A stretch of DNA of 36,955 bases. Source: a virus. Numbering within the stretch: position 1 is the stretch's first letter; each line of letters begins with the position of its first letter. The stretch is from the IMG/VR virus record IMGVR_UViG_3300032213_000917, positions 1 to 36,955 of that record; one strand, given 5' to 3'. The translations under genes and the position numbers were made by a program. The notes below the pieces were generated by a model. It was not told the origin of the DNA and ran no database searches. It saw only the letters and a list, made by a program, of their open reading frames with translations. Below, piece after piece: positions 30,797-36,955 of the stretch.

Positions 30797-32170
30797 TTAA
30801 TCATCTTCATCCATAACCATTGAGCCAATCTCAGTAGGGTCAACATTTAAGCTACCTAAAGGCACTTGATTAGAACGAATATAAACTTGTTGCATAATCG
30901 GGTCATTGGTAGGCTCAAAGTCCATAAACACACGCTTCTCGTCTTGCGTTAACACACCATCAAGTTTTTCGAGGATGGTTGCTGCATCTAAGAAGTTTTG
31001 TTTCATCTCAGGATACGCATCTACATCAAAACGTAACACATATTGTGCAGGATTGATACTCAATGGTTCTGCAAGCCAAGCCAATAACTTCTCACAAATC
31101 TTAGATTGTAATGGCACAACGCAGTTAATAATCATTCTGCGGATAAATTGAGCCAAGTTACTTTCAGTTAAGTTATCAGCATTTAAAAGAACATAAGGAT
31201 AATGCCATAAGCGACATAACTGCTCAGTAGATAACTTAGAGATTGCTCTAAGGTCTAATTCCAAGTTGTTAGTGGATAGCTTTAAATAACCCATCTTTGA
31301 GTTACTAAATGCAATACGACCTTTTTGTGATGAATCGTAAATCTTGTTATAAACCTTGTCTTGGTAATCAGATTGTTGAACTGCATCCAAATCCTCTACA
31401 TCTTTGTCATCCTTATACAAAACCCCTACTGCACCTCTTGTCTCAAAGTTTTCAATTGCTACTTCCTCACCGCTATTAGCTTTCTGCAATACTCTCGCAC
31501 CCGCAGTCAATGGACTTAATCCACGAGCAATAGTAGTTTGGTTATTGTAAGAAGGATTGAAAGTTCTGAAAGACAAAAAGAATTTAGGGTCAATCGTATC
31601 TGAACCAATAGAAATCATTTTATACCCTACAATACGCTTATAACCATCGGTAATGATTGTATAATCAAAAGGTGGCACAACGTGGAGGCGAGCAATCTTT
31701 CCAGGATTAATTGGGTCTTCCTCAGCCCAAATTCCAACATCACCAACAAGTAAATACCAAGAAAAGATAGATTCAAAAAATTCTTTAGTTGTTTGATACT
31801 TATTAGGCTCACGAAGTAACTTTAAAATTGGATGCTCCTCAAGTTCCTTAAACTCAGCTTTCTTCTTTAAGTTTTTAGCCTCCATGATACTTCTATCAGT
31901 TGGGCGGTTCATCAAAGCCTTGTAGCGATTAACAGATGAAATCTGCATCTTTTGTGCTTGATACATCTCCAAAGGTACTTCCGTAGCACGAGAAGCAATA
32001 TCACTCACAATTGCATAAACATCTACGTTCTTTTCGTAACCTTCGTTAATTGCGGTTCTAAAATCTCCATTGTACAATGAATAGGTTTGACCACCCATGA
32101 ACATCCATTGCTTTACCGATTGTATTGCAATAGCAGCCTTCTTACTGCCAAAAAAATCAAATACTCCCAT
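30797..32170 (-). CDS. Portal protein, HK97 family
   Basis: 457 aa. GYEKNVDVYAIVSDIASRAT, HPILKLLREPNKYQTTKEFF, WYLLVGDVGIWAEEDPINPG, VVPPFDYTIITDG, SPLTAGARVLQKANSGEEVA, LRAISKLSTEQLCRLWHYPY and VPLQSKICEKLL are typical of HK97-like portals. Twelve subunits form the vertex through which TerL packages DNA. It lies 2 bases after the TerL stop. The C-terminus is acidic (MVMDEDD). Confidence 0.93.
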   Translation of the reverse strand: MGVFDFFGSKKAAIAIQSVKQWMFMGGQTYSLYNGDFRTAINEGYEKNVDVYAIVSDIASRATEVPLEMYQAQKMQISSVNRYKALMNRPTDRSIMEAKNLKKKAEFKELEEHPILKLLREPNKYQTTKEFFESIFSWYLLVGDVGIWAEEDPINPGKIARLHVVPPFDYTIITDGYKRIVGYKMISIGSDTIDPKFFLSFRTFNPSYNNQTTIARGLSPLTAGARVLQKANSGEEVAIENFETRGAVGVLYKDDKDVEDLDAVQQSDYQDKVYNKIYDSSQKGRIAFSNSKMGYLKLSTNNLELDLRAISKLSTEQLCRLWHYPYVLLNADNLTESNLAQFIRRMIINCVVPLQSKICEKLLAWLAEPLSINPAQYVLRFDVDAYPEMKQNFLDAATILEKLDGVLTQDEKRVFMDFEPTNDPIMQQVYIRSNQVPLGSLNVDPTEIGSMVMDEDD

Positions 32171-32172
32171 GT

Positions 32173-33555
32173 TTAAAATATTAATAGTTTTTTCTTTGAA
32201 TACTTCGTGTAAACGGCATACCTAAAACTGTCAAGCCCGTGATTAAAGTCATCTATTGGTTTATTAATCGGTTTACCACCTACTGTCAACCATTGATAAT
32301 TGTCAATCTCTTTCTTAATGTTTTTAGACCTTCTTGTGTAATACACTTCGTACTCTCTTATTTTACTAATACCAGCATTAACGGAGTCATTACCCTTAAC
32401 CGCCTTAATGACTTTAAGACCTGCTCTCCTTAATTCCTCAATTGATTTAGGGTCAGCCGAATCGCAATAAATTTCATTTAACTTATCAGGATACGCTTGA
32501 ATCTTTTTAATCAAATCAGAATTTGTTAATCCCTTTTCGTAAATAACTTCGTCAAGATATAACTTATTTCCTAATTTAGCAATTCGCACTAATGCAGTAG
32601 GGTCATTAGAGAATCCAAAGTCAAGTCCACTAAATATCACATCGGCATCTTTTGGGAAGAACTCACAAGGTTGCCAATCATGGTAAATAAGGGATTCGTA
32701 GCTTGGTTTAGGGTTTTGCTGATAAAGTGACTCAAAAGTAAAAGGTTGGTCTTTCTTTATCTTTACAAGTTTTTCTAAGGAGTGTTTCTCAGGCCATAAG
32801 GCTTCACCAACCTTACGTTTATCGTAACTATTCTCCGCACCTTCACGAATAGCAGGAAACTCAATAATTGTCCAATCATCATCTCGTTCAAGAAGTCTTC
32901 CTGCTAAGTCATCATCATACCAACGAGTCTGAATAAGAATTTGCTTAGAATCGTTATGTAAGCGAGTTTCGAACACATCGGTGTACCAATTCCACAACTG
33001 CTCCTTGATAATGTTAGATTGAGCCTCTTGTCGGTCTTTTAAGGGGTCATCTATGATACCAATGTCAACCGCAGTTCCAGTAAGTGAACCTCCACGACCA
33101 ACTGCTTTTAAATACCCACCTTCGTTAACAGTTTGGAAAAACTCAGCAGTACGAATAGCCTCACCCTTACGTTCACTAATGCGAGAATTAGGAAAAAGGT
33201 TTTTATATTCTTCACTAAGAATCCTTCTTTGTATCTCACCACTAAATTGTTCAGCTAAGGTGGCATTGTAACTAGCTAAGGCTAACTTCAACTTAGGGTT
33301 CTTGCCTAACAAGTACGCAGGAAAACTTCTTGTTGATAACTCAGACTTCCCATGTTGCGGAGGCACAAATATCATCAACTTCTTAATCTTACCCTCATAC
33401 ACTTTATCTAAGTGGTCAGCAATAACTTTATGAAACCACTTCATCTCATAATCAGGTTTCACATACTTTACAAAGTGGCTAAACGACCTCCTCGAAAGTT
33501 CCCTCATCAATATCTCTTTCTCTAATTCTTGAAAGTCTTTGTCGTATTTCTTCAT
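32173..33555 (-). CDS. terL: Terminase large subunit
   Basis: 460 aa. Walker A is VPPQHGKSE (residues ~64-72), adenine-binding/coupling motif ASYN at ~94, Walker B IGIIDDP with acidic residues, and motif III-like ILIQTRWYDDDLAG. The nuclease domain starts at FSGLDFGFSNDPTA (first metal Asp), with IYCDSADP and DDFNHGLDSFRYAVY (last Asp). It is the ATP-driven packaging motor and headful/site-specific nuclease. The start overlaps TerS by 77 bases; an internal ATG 16 codons further in is possible. Confidence 0.95.
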   Translation of the reverse strand: MKKYDKDFQELEKEILMRELSRRSFSHFVKYVKPDYEMKWFHKVIADHLDKVYEGKIKKLMIFVPPQHGKSELSTRSFPAYLLGKNPKLKLALASYNATLAEQFSGEIQRRILSEEYKNLFPNSRISERKGEAIRTAEFFQTVNEGGYLKAVGRGGSLTGTAVDIGIIDDPLKDRQEAQSNIIKEQLWNWYTDVFETRLHNDSKQILIQTRWYDDDLAGRLLERDDDWTIIEFPAIREGAENSYDKRKVGEALWPEKHSLEKLVKIKKDQPFTFESLYQQNPKPSYESLIYHDWQPCEFFPKDADVIFSGLDFGFSNDPTALVRIAKLGNKLYLDEVIYEKGLTNSDLIKKIQAYPDKLNEIYCDSADPKSIEELRRAGLKVIKAVKGNDSVNAGISKIREYEVYYTRRSKNIKKEIDNYQWLTVGGKPINKPIDDFNHGLDSFRYAVYTKYSKKKLLIF

Positions 33556-33964
33556 CGCTTAATAATCTTGGGTCTAAGGTTTCTTCTTTAATCGTTACTT
33601 CGGTAGTTACCGCTTGATTTGCTTTTCCGTGTTGGAACTCTAATAAGAACTGCGTATTCTTCATTTCACCATTCTTTATGTCACCTAAGATACCATTGGC
33701 TATAACGGCAATGAATCCAGGTGTTTGTACATCCATGGCAATACGCTTAATCTCAGCAACACTCATTGAGTTAATCGAGGCAGCTAAGGTAACAACATCA
33801 CTTTTAGTCAACTTTACGTTTAACGCATCACCAACCTCATCAATCACCTTCTTAATCATTCCCTTTGGTCTACCATTAGGATTACCACTTTGTCCCTTAG
33901 GAAAGTGTTTAAGATTCTTTAACGTATTTGGATGCACCTTTCGTTTTTCCATAATTGTAGTCAT
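33479..33964 (-). CDS. terS: Putative terminase small subunit (DUF5681 motif)
   Basis: 161 aa. The N-terminus LKHFPKGQSGNPNGRPKGMI is the DUF5681 motif (KGQSGNPNGRPKG) found in proteins upstream of phage TerL. The rest is mostly helical (VTLAASINSMSVAEIKRIAM; PGFIAVIANGILGD; TQFLLEFQHGKANQ). It likely recognises the packaging site and activates TerL. It is the first gene of the long late operon; the adjacent 1.4-kb repeat-rich DNA may hold its binding site. The start may be the ATG at 33964 or 33952. Confidence 0.75.
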   Translation of the reverse strand: MTTIMEKRKVHPNTLKNLKHFPKGQSGNPNGRPKGMIKKVIDEVGDALNVKLTKSDVVTLAASINSMSVAEIKRIAMDVQTPGFIAVIANGILGDIKNGEMKNTQFLLEFQHGKANQAVTTEVTIKEETLDPRLLSDEEIRQRLSRIRERDIDEGTFEEVV

Positions 33965-34104
33965 TTAATGGTTTGGAAAAAATTCTAAATTTTTTTAATG
34001 TGAAATCTGAATTTGATTCGTTTTCAATTTTGGGTTCGCTTATATTATACCTAATAGTATAATTAATGTAATAATATATTCTATATATGTTTTCTTATTT
34101 ATAA

Positions 34105-34185
34105 TCAATCTAAATAACATTAACTTATTGAACCTCAACCTTTTAACTCAAGTGTTCCGCCCCGAAGTACCCTTATTTAGATTGA
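34105..34185. repeat. 13-bp perfect inverted repeat
   Basis: TCAATCTAAATAA (34105-34117) and TTATTTAGATTGA (34173-34185) are exact reverse complements separated by 55 bases. A related degenerate form (ttagattgattctaaatag) is near 34555-34573, so the element occurs more than once in the region. Confidence 0.75.
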
Positions 34186-34368
34186 GTCTTAATAAGTGTT
34201 TACTCCGCAAACTTAGTCAAACTTTGTAAATAACCATATATTTTATTGTTTTTGATTGTTGGTTTTTGGAAAGTGTACACAAGAATTAGTCAAAAAAGTT
34301 TGCGATTTTATTTATTCCTTCCCCACACCCACTTACCCCCACCCCTGTTTGCTCCACGACTTTTTGGT

Positions 34369-34447
34369 TACAAAACGTAGTTTTGAATAAAAAACGTATC
34401 CAAAATGACATATCAACGGGTGAATTTGAATACAAAACGTATTCAAA
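34369..34447. repeat. Iteron-like TACAAAACGTA repeats with palindrome
   Basis: TACAAAACGTA at 34369-34379, TAAAAAACGTA at 34388-34398 and TACAAAACGTA at 34431-34441. The third copy is centred in a perfect 9-bp inverted repeat TTTGAATAC (34425-34433) / GTATTCAAA (34439-34447). The first is centred in CAAAAC-gta-GTTTTG (34371-34385). The arrangement suggests a dimeric protein binding three sites, either an origin-binding protein or a regulator of the late promoter. Confidence 0.7.
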
Positions 34448-34631
34448 AGTGATAACATTATGTTAAGTAGGTGGTAGGCTGGGGGTACCCACTCCGTCTA
34501 TTTATCTGTTTCCTTTGTTTAATGCAGGTTTTACACCTTGATTGAATAGCTTAATTAGATTGATTCTAAATAGCTTCATTATTGATATCCAATAAGAACA
34601 AAGAAACAAAGGTATAAAGATAGACTAATGC

Positions 34632-34706
34632 AATACTTTGAATTTAAGAGACGATAATTAGGTAAAACATACAAACATACTACTTAATATACTAAAGTCT
34701 CTTAAA
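34632..34706. repeat. ~75-bp direct repeat, copy B
   Basis: Same terminal blocks and same 62-base offset as copy A at 188-262. In copy B the inner ends form a perfect 10-bp inverted repeat TTTAAGAGAC (34643-34652) / GTCTCTTAAA (34697-34706). On the circular map copies B and A bracket the five-gene cassette 35384-36837. Confidence 0.8.
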
Positions 34707-34745
34707 TAAAAGATTTGATGCCTTAAAATGAATGCAGTGTATTAA

Positions 34746-34758
34746 GCCGCAAGGCGGC
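34746..34758. other. GC-rich hairpin
   Basis: GCCGC-aag-GCGGC, followed by ggcgg and a long T tract (34785-34800 region ccctttttttctttttttt). It stands out in very AT-rich surroundings. It may act as a plus-strand terminator or a protein site. Confidence 0.5.
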
Positions 34759-35302
34759 GGCGGAACAATTACCCTTTTTTTCTTTTTTTTTAAGGGATAG
34801 TGTTACTATTTAAGTAATTGATTTTTTACCTGTCTTTATATTGGTTATTCCCTTGCATTGTCAAATAAGATTATTGACTACGTTTATTACTCAATATTGC
34901 GTGTAAAATGAATAGTTCTAATAGAAAGAAAGAAAGTAGGCAAAGAAAGAAAGATTAACTCCTAAGGATATATTTAAACTCTTATTGTATACTTAATGAA
35001 ATTAATATACTAATGTAATTAGGGTATTATAAGAGTATACTAATAGCTTCGCTTTATTCAAGAAAAAAATATGAATTGAATTTTAATAAAAAAAACATTT
35101 TCGAAATTATTTTTTAAAAAACTTATAAAACCCTATTAATCAATTATTTAAACGCTAAAAAATAATTTATTTATTAATCTAATGAAATTTAGAACAAATC
35201 TAAATAAGACCTATAAACTGCGTTTAAACGTTATTAAGCCCTATTTATGCTATGTTTTACCTTTGTTTCCTTATTTAGAATGTTTCTAAATTACGTTTAA
35301 TG

Positions 35303-35334
35303 TTTGGTAATTAATGTAAACGTTTATAAGTTTG
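35303..35334 (+). promoter_or_regulatory. Bacteroidota-type promoter for right-end cassette
   Basis: TTTG (35303-35306), 20-nt spacer, TAAGTTTG (35327-35334), fitting the TAnnTTTG consensus. The first gene starts 50 bases downstream. The -7 context (acgtttataagtttgag) differs from the two early promoters. Confidence 0.75.
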
Positions 35335-35383
35335 AGTCAACAAAGAACAAAAAAACATTTTTAACCTATAAATTTTTAATCCA

Positions 35384-35485
35384 ATGAAGAATGTTAAACT
35401 ATCCGAAATTTTACAAGCTGCATTAATTGCAGGATTTTTGTACCTACTTTTTTTTATCATAGCTCCATTTTTACAAAACTTATAA
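35384..35485 (+). CDS. Tiny single-span membrane protein
   Basis: 33 aa (MKNVKLSEILQAALIAGFLY ... APFLQNL), hydrophobic from residue ~12 to 30. It is the first gene of the cassette, preceded by the leader tttttaacctataaatttttaatcca, which is nearly repeated before the next gene. The repeated leader makes translation likely. Function unknown. Confidence 0.55.
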   Translation: MKNVKLSEILQAALIAGFLYLLFFIIAPFLQNL

Positions 35486-35522
35486 TTTTAAATAATTTTT
35501 TAACCTACAAAATTTTAATCCA

Positions 35523-35939
35523 ATGGAAACTAAATTAACCGCAACGTTTAACCCTGGGAAACAAAGTAAATTTAATCCCTTGCACCGCAAAGAATCCAAG
35601 TGTTATTTTAAAGAGTATGCAGGTATTGCTATAAATAAGACCTATAACAATTTATACCCTGCCGTAACTATTCGCACCTATCAAGTAAGTGACGCGGGCA
35701 ACGTTTACGCGTGTATATGGATAAACGGAAACGAAATTCATACCAATGGAAGCGGTAGCGCTGGGGGTTACGGATACGACAAAAAAAGTGCAGCGGTGCA
35801 AGAGGCAATAAATAATGCAGGCTTCACACTATCGGAAAACATTGCAGGACGTGGGAGTATCTTAATACGTGCCGCCGTTATTGCAATTGGTGAGGCTATT
35901 GGTTGCCCTATCGAATATATTCATAATTCACACGCTTAA
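35523..35939 (+). CDS. Hypothetical protein
   Basis: 138 aa, soluble, beta-rich with glycine-rich turns (GSGSAGGYGYDKKSAAVQEA, residues ~76-95) and C-terminal AIGEAIGCPIEYIHNSHA. GC content is visibly higher than its neighbours. Similar proteins with the G-G-Y-G-Y-D-K-x-S-x-A motif occur in Bacteroidota phages and plasmids as I recall, but without a function. Leader ttttttaacctacaaaattttaatcca precedes the ATG. Confidence 0.7.
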   Translation: METKLTATFNPGKQSKFNPLHRKESKCYFKEYAGIAINKTYNNLYPAVTIRTYQVSDAGNVYACIWINGNEIHTNGSGSAGGYGYDKKSAAVQEAINNAGFTLSENIAGRGSILIRAAVIAIGEAIGCPIEYIHNSHA

Positions 35940-35964
35940 ATTTTTAACCTTAAATTTTAATATT

Positions 35965-36369
35965 ATGAACTCAACAAAATTTGAAATTGTCAAAAGTAAA
36001 TTTGAACAATTTAAGCCTTGCAATAAATACCAAAAAAAGGCCAAAAAAGATAGGCTTGATTTTTATACAAAAAATTTAGACCGTATCAATAGCACCGATA
36101 TAGAAAGAATACAAAATTATGATTTTAGGCTTGAAGCTATTGAACTAGCCCTAAAATATGAACGCTTGGATTATTTTTATAAAAATATTTTTATTCATAT
36201 TGCAGGACTCGAAAAACATAGTTATGCACCTGAGTTAAACAAATTAGCATTTAATAACGGTAATTTTTTTCATGTACCTGGGATTTTTACAATAGTTGAG
36301 GCGGTAACCTTTGTAATTAATACCACCACTATTGAACAATTAAGAACCCTCAAAACTCAATTCAAATAA
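35965..36369 (+). CDS. Hypothetical protein
   Basis: 134 aa from ATG 35965 (MNSTKFEIVKSKFEQFKPCN), preceded by the shared leader tttttaaccttaaattttaatatt. A longer frame from 35869 would overlap the previous gene by 71 bases and skip the leader, so it is rejected. Helical, basic N-terminal half. Not recognised. Confidence 0.65.
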   Translation: MNSTKFEIVKSKFEQFKPCNKYQKKAKKDRLDFYTKNLDRINSTDIERIQNYDFRLEAIELALKYERLDYFYKNIFIHIAGLEKHSYAPELNKLAFNNGNFFHVPGIFTIVEAVTFVINTTTIEQLRTLKTQFK

Positions 36370-36370
36370 T

Positions 36371-36601
36371 ATGGAAAGGTTCAGAGTCAAAAATAGCGAC
36401 TTGGTGACAATTAACGTAACCAAGGAAAACAAATTAATTAACCCGCCATTTACTGGGCTTGGTTTTTCAAATATTGAACAAATTAAAAATTTTGTTTTAT
36501 ATCATTTAACCTGGGAGTTCAAAGGGAAAGGCAAAAGGATAGAAATAGCTATTCATAATTTAGAAACAAAGGAAAGTAAATTTATAAATACATTTAGTTA
36601 A
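36371..36601 (+). CDS. Small hypothetical protein
   Basis: 76 aa (MERFRVKNSDLVTINVTKEN ... NLETKESKFINTFS), small alpha/beta domain with a basic middle (EFKGKGKRIEIAIHNL). It starts 1 base after the previous stop, suggesting coupling. Not recognised. Confidence 0.6.
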   Translation: MERFRVKNSDLVTINVTKENKLINPPFTGLGFSNIEQIKNFVLYHLTWEFKGKGKRIEIAIHNLETKESKFINTFS

Positions 36602-36621
36602 ACTATAAAACCTAAAAAATC

Positions 36622-36837
36622 ATGCGAAACGGTATTTTTTATTTAAACAATTACGGCACCAAGTGGGTAATTTTAGAAAACGGCAAAAAACCCTTTGAAG
36701 TATTTAAAACAAAGAGCGGTAAATTAATTCAAAGAATCCCAAACTATTATTTTAGCTGGGGTAATTTTGGCGGGGTATGTATAAACTATAAAGGTAAACG
36801 GATAAACTGCCTTGCAGATACATTACTTGAAGATTAA
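36622..36837 (+). CDS. Small basic hypothetical protein
   Basis: 71 aa (MRNGIFYLNNYGTKWVILEN ... LADTLLED), beta-rich, aromatic and basic. A short form of the leader (aaaacctaaaaaatc) precedes the ATG. The stop codon lies inside the terminal repeat and is followed by two tandem terminators. Not recognised. Confidence 0.6.
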   Translation: MRNGIFYLNNYGTKWVILENGKKPFEVFKTKSGKLIQRIPNYYFSWGNFGGVCINYKGKRINCLADTLLED

Positions 36838-36842
36838 AAAAG

Positions 36843-36867
36843 AAAGGCCCACTAATTAGGGCCTTTT
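36843..36867 (+). terminator. Rho-independent terminator 1, second copy
   Basis: Right-end copy of the AAAGGCCC / GGGCCTTT hairpin, 5 bases after the stop of the last cassette gene. Confidence 0.8.
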
Positions 36868-36895
36868 GCTATTTAAATAGGGATAGTACAAATTT

Positions 36896-36917
36896 AAGGC
36901 TCTTTGGCCTTATTTTT
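36896..36917 (+). terminator. Rho-independent terminator 2, second copy
   Basis: Right-end copy of the AAGGC / GCCTT hairpin with ATTTTTG tract. Confidence 0.65.
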
Positions 36918-36955
36918 GTTTATAACCAATAAGAATATAAAAAACAAAAAATATA

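Larger units (their letters stand above)
33965..35383. other. 1.4-kb non-coding, repeat-rich region (late promoter / origin / packaging candidate)
   Basis: No reading frame with good start context is seen here. It contains a 13-bp inverted repeat (34105-34185), three copies of TACAAAACGTA-like repeats with a palindrome (34369-34447), repeat copy B (34632-34706), a GC-rich hairpin in AT-rich DNA (34746-34758), a purine run of AGAAAGAAAG type (34924-34955) and a 10-bp inverted repeat TCTAAATAAG / CTTATTTAGA (35199-35208, 35270-35279). It separates the divergent late operon and right-end cassette. The late promoter must be here, but only a weak match (TAAGTTTG on the minus strand, 34208-34215) was found. 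Confidence 0.7.
36833..36955. repeat. Direct terminal repeat, right copy
   Basis: Exact copy of bases 1-123. It begins within the last codons of the final gene. Confidence 0.95.

Noticed and set aside
34208-34215. TAAGTTTG on the minus strand as late promoter
   Set aside because: The -7 match is good, but no TTG/TTTG lies at the right distance upstream, so it was not called as a promoter.
34607-34614. TACCTTTG on the minus strand as late promoter
   Set aside because: Only a TTG with a short 16-nt spacer lies upstream, and the distance to terS is over 600 bases; support is weak.
34924-34955. Purine-rich AGAAAG tandem units as a CRISPR or satellite
   Set aside because: Units are 4 bp with no spacers; this is simple-sequence DNA, not a CRISPR array. 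No CRISPR was found in the window.
35869-35964. N-terminal hydrophobic extension of the 134-aa protein
   Set aside because: It overlaps the preceding gene in another frame, and the conserved leader lies directly before the ATG at 35965.
1-36955. Lysogeny module
   Set aside because: No integrase, excisionase, CI/Cro pair or attachment site was recognised. The 59-aa ribbon-helix-helix-like protein alone does not show a temperate life style.

Overview
This window is one complete or nearly complete genome of a tailed phage (siphovirus-like, HK97-type head) infecting a member of the Bacteroidota, probably of Flavobacterium type. The host guess rests on three things seen directly. The DNA is strongly AT-rich. 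Genes are preceded by A-rich leaders instead of Shine-Dalgarno sites. Promoters fit the Bacteroidota -7 consensus TAnnTTTG with an upstream TTG/TTTG. The first 123 bases recur exactly as the last 123, so the molecule is circular, circularly permuted or terminally redundant, with about 36.83 kb of unique sequence. No integrase, excisionase or clear CI-like repressor is visible, which favours a lytic phage.

Layout: (1) 1-300 holds three tandem hairpin terminators and one copy of a ~75-bp direct repeat. (2) 305-9845, plus strand, is the early and replication region: tiny membrane proteins, a ribbon-helix-helix-like protein, a NUMOD3/PD-(D/E)XK homing-type endonuclease, an abnormal tRNA-like RNA, an orphan C5-cytosine methyltransferase, a putative ssDNA-binding protein, a RecE/lambda-exonuclease-like nuclease, a resolvase-like nuclease, a putative helicase loader and a DnaB-type helicase. 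(3) A terminator at 9874-9904 separates this from the convergent late block. (4) 33964 down to 9990, minus strand, is one long late operon: TerS, TerL, portal, a 46-aa membrane protein, Mu gpF-like protein, prohead protease, major capsid, head-tail connectors, tail tube, tail chaperones with a -1 frameshift, tape measure, tail-tip protein, lectin-like protein, giant S74 tail fibre, repeat fibre, lysis cassette (membrane/coiled-coil protein, endolysin, unimolecular spanin) and metallophosphoesterase. (5) 33965-35383 is 1.4 kb of non-coding, repeat-rich DNA that probably carries the late promoter and perhaps an origin or packaging site. (6) 35384-36837, plus strand, is a cassette of five small unknown genes behind a good promoter.

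Items that most deserve a second look: an A10 run at the end of the tail-tip gene, where a -1 slip adds 32 residues that cannot be reached any other way; the classic A9 slippery site in the tail chaperone pair; the 111-nt tRNA-like RNA with a greatly expanded D-loop beside a homing-type endonuclease; the ~75-bp direct repeats that flank the five-gene cassette on the circular map; palindromic iteron-like repeats in the non-coding region; and a shared AT-rich 5' leader placed in front of several small genes.
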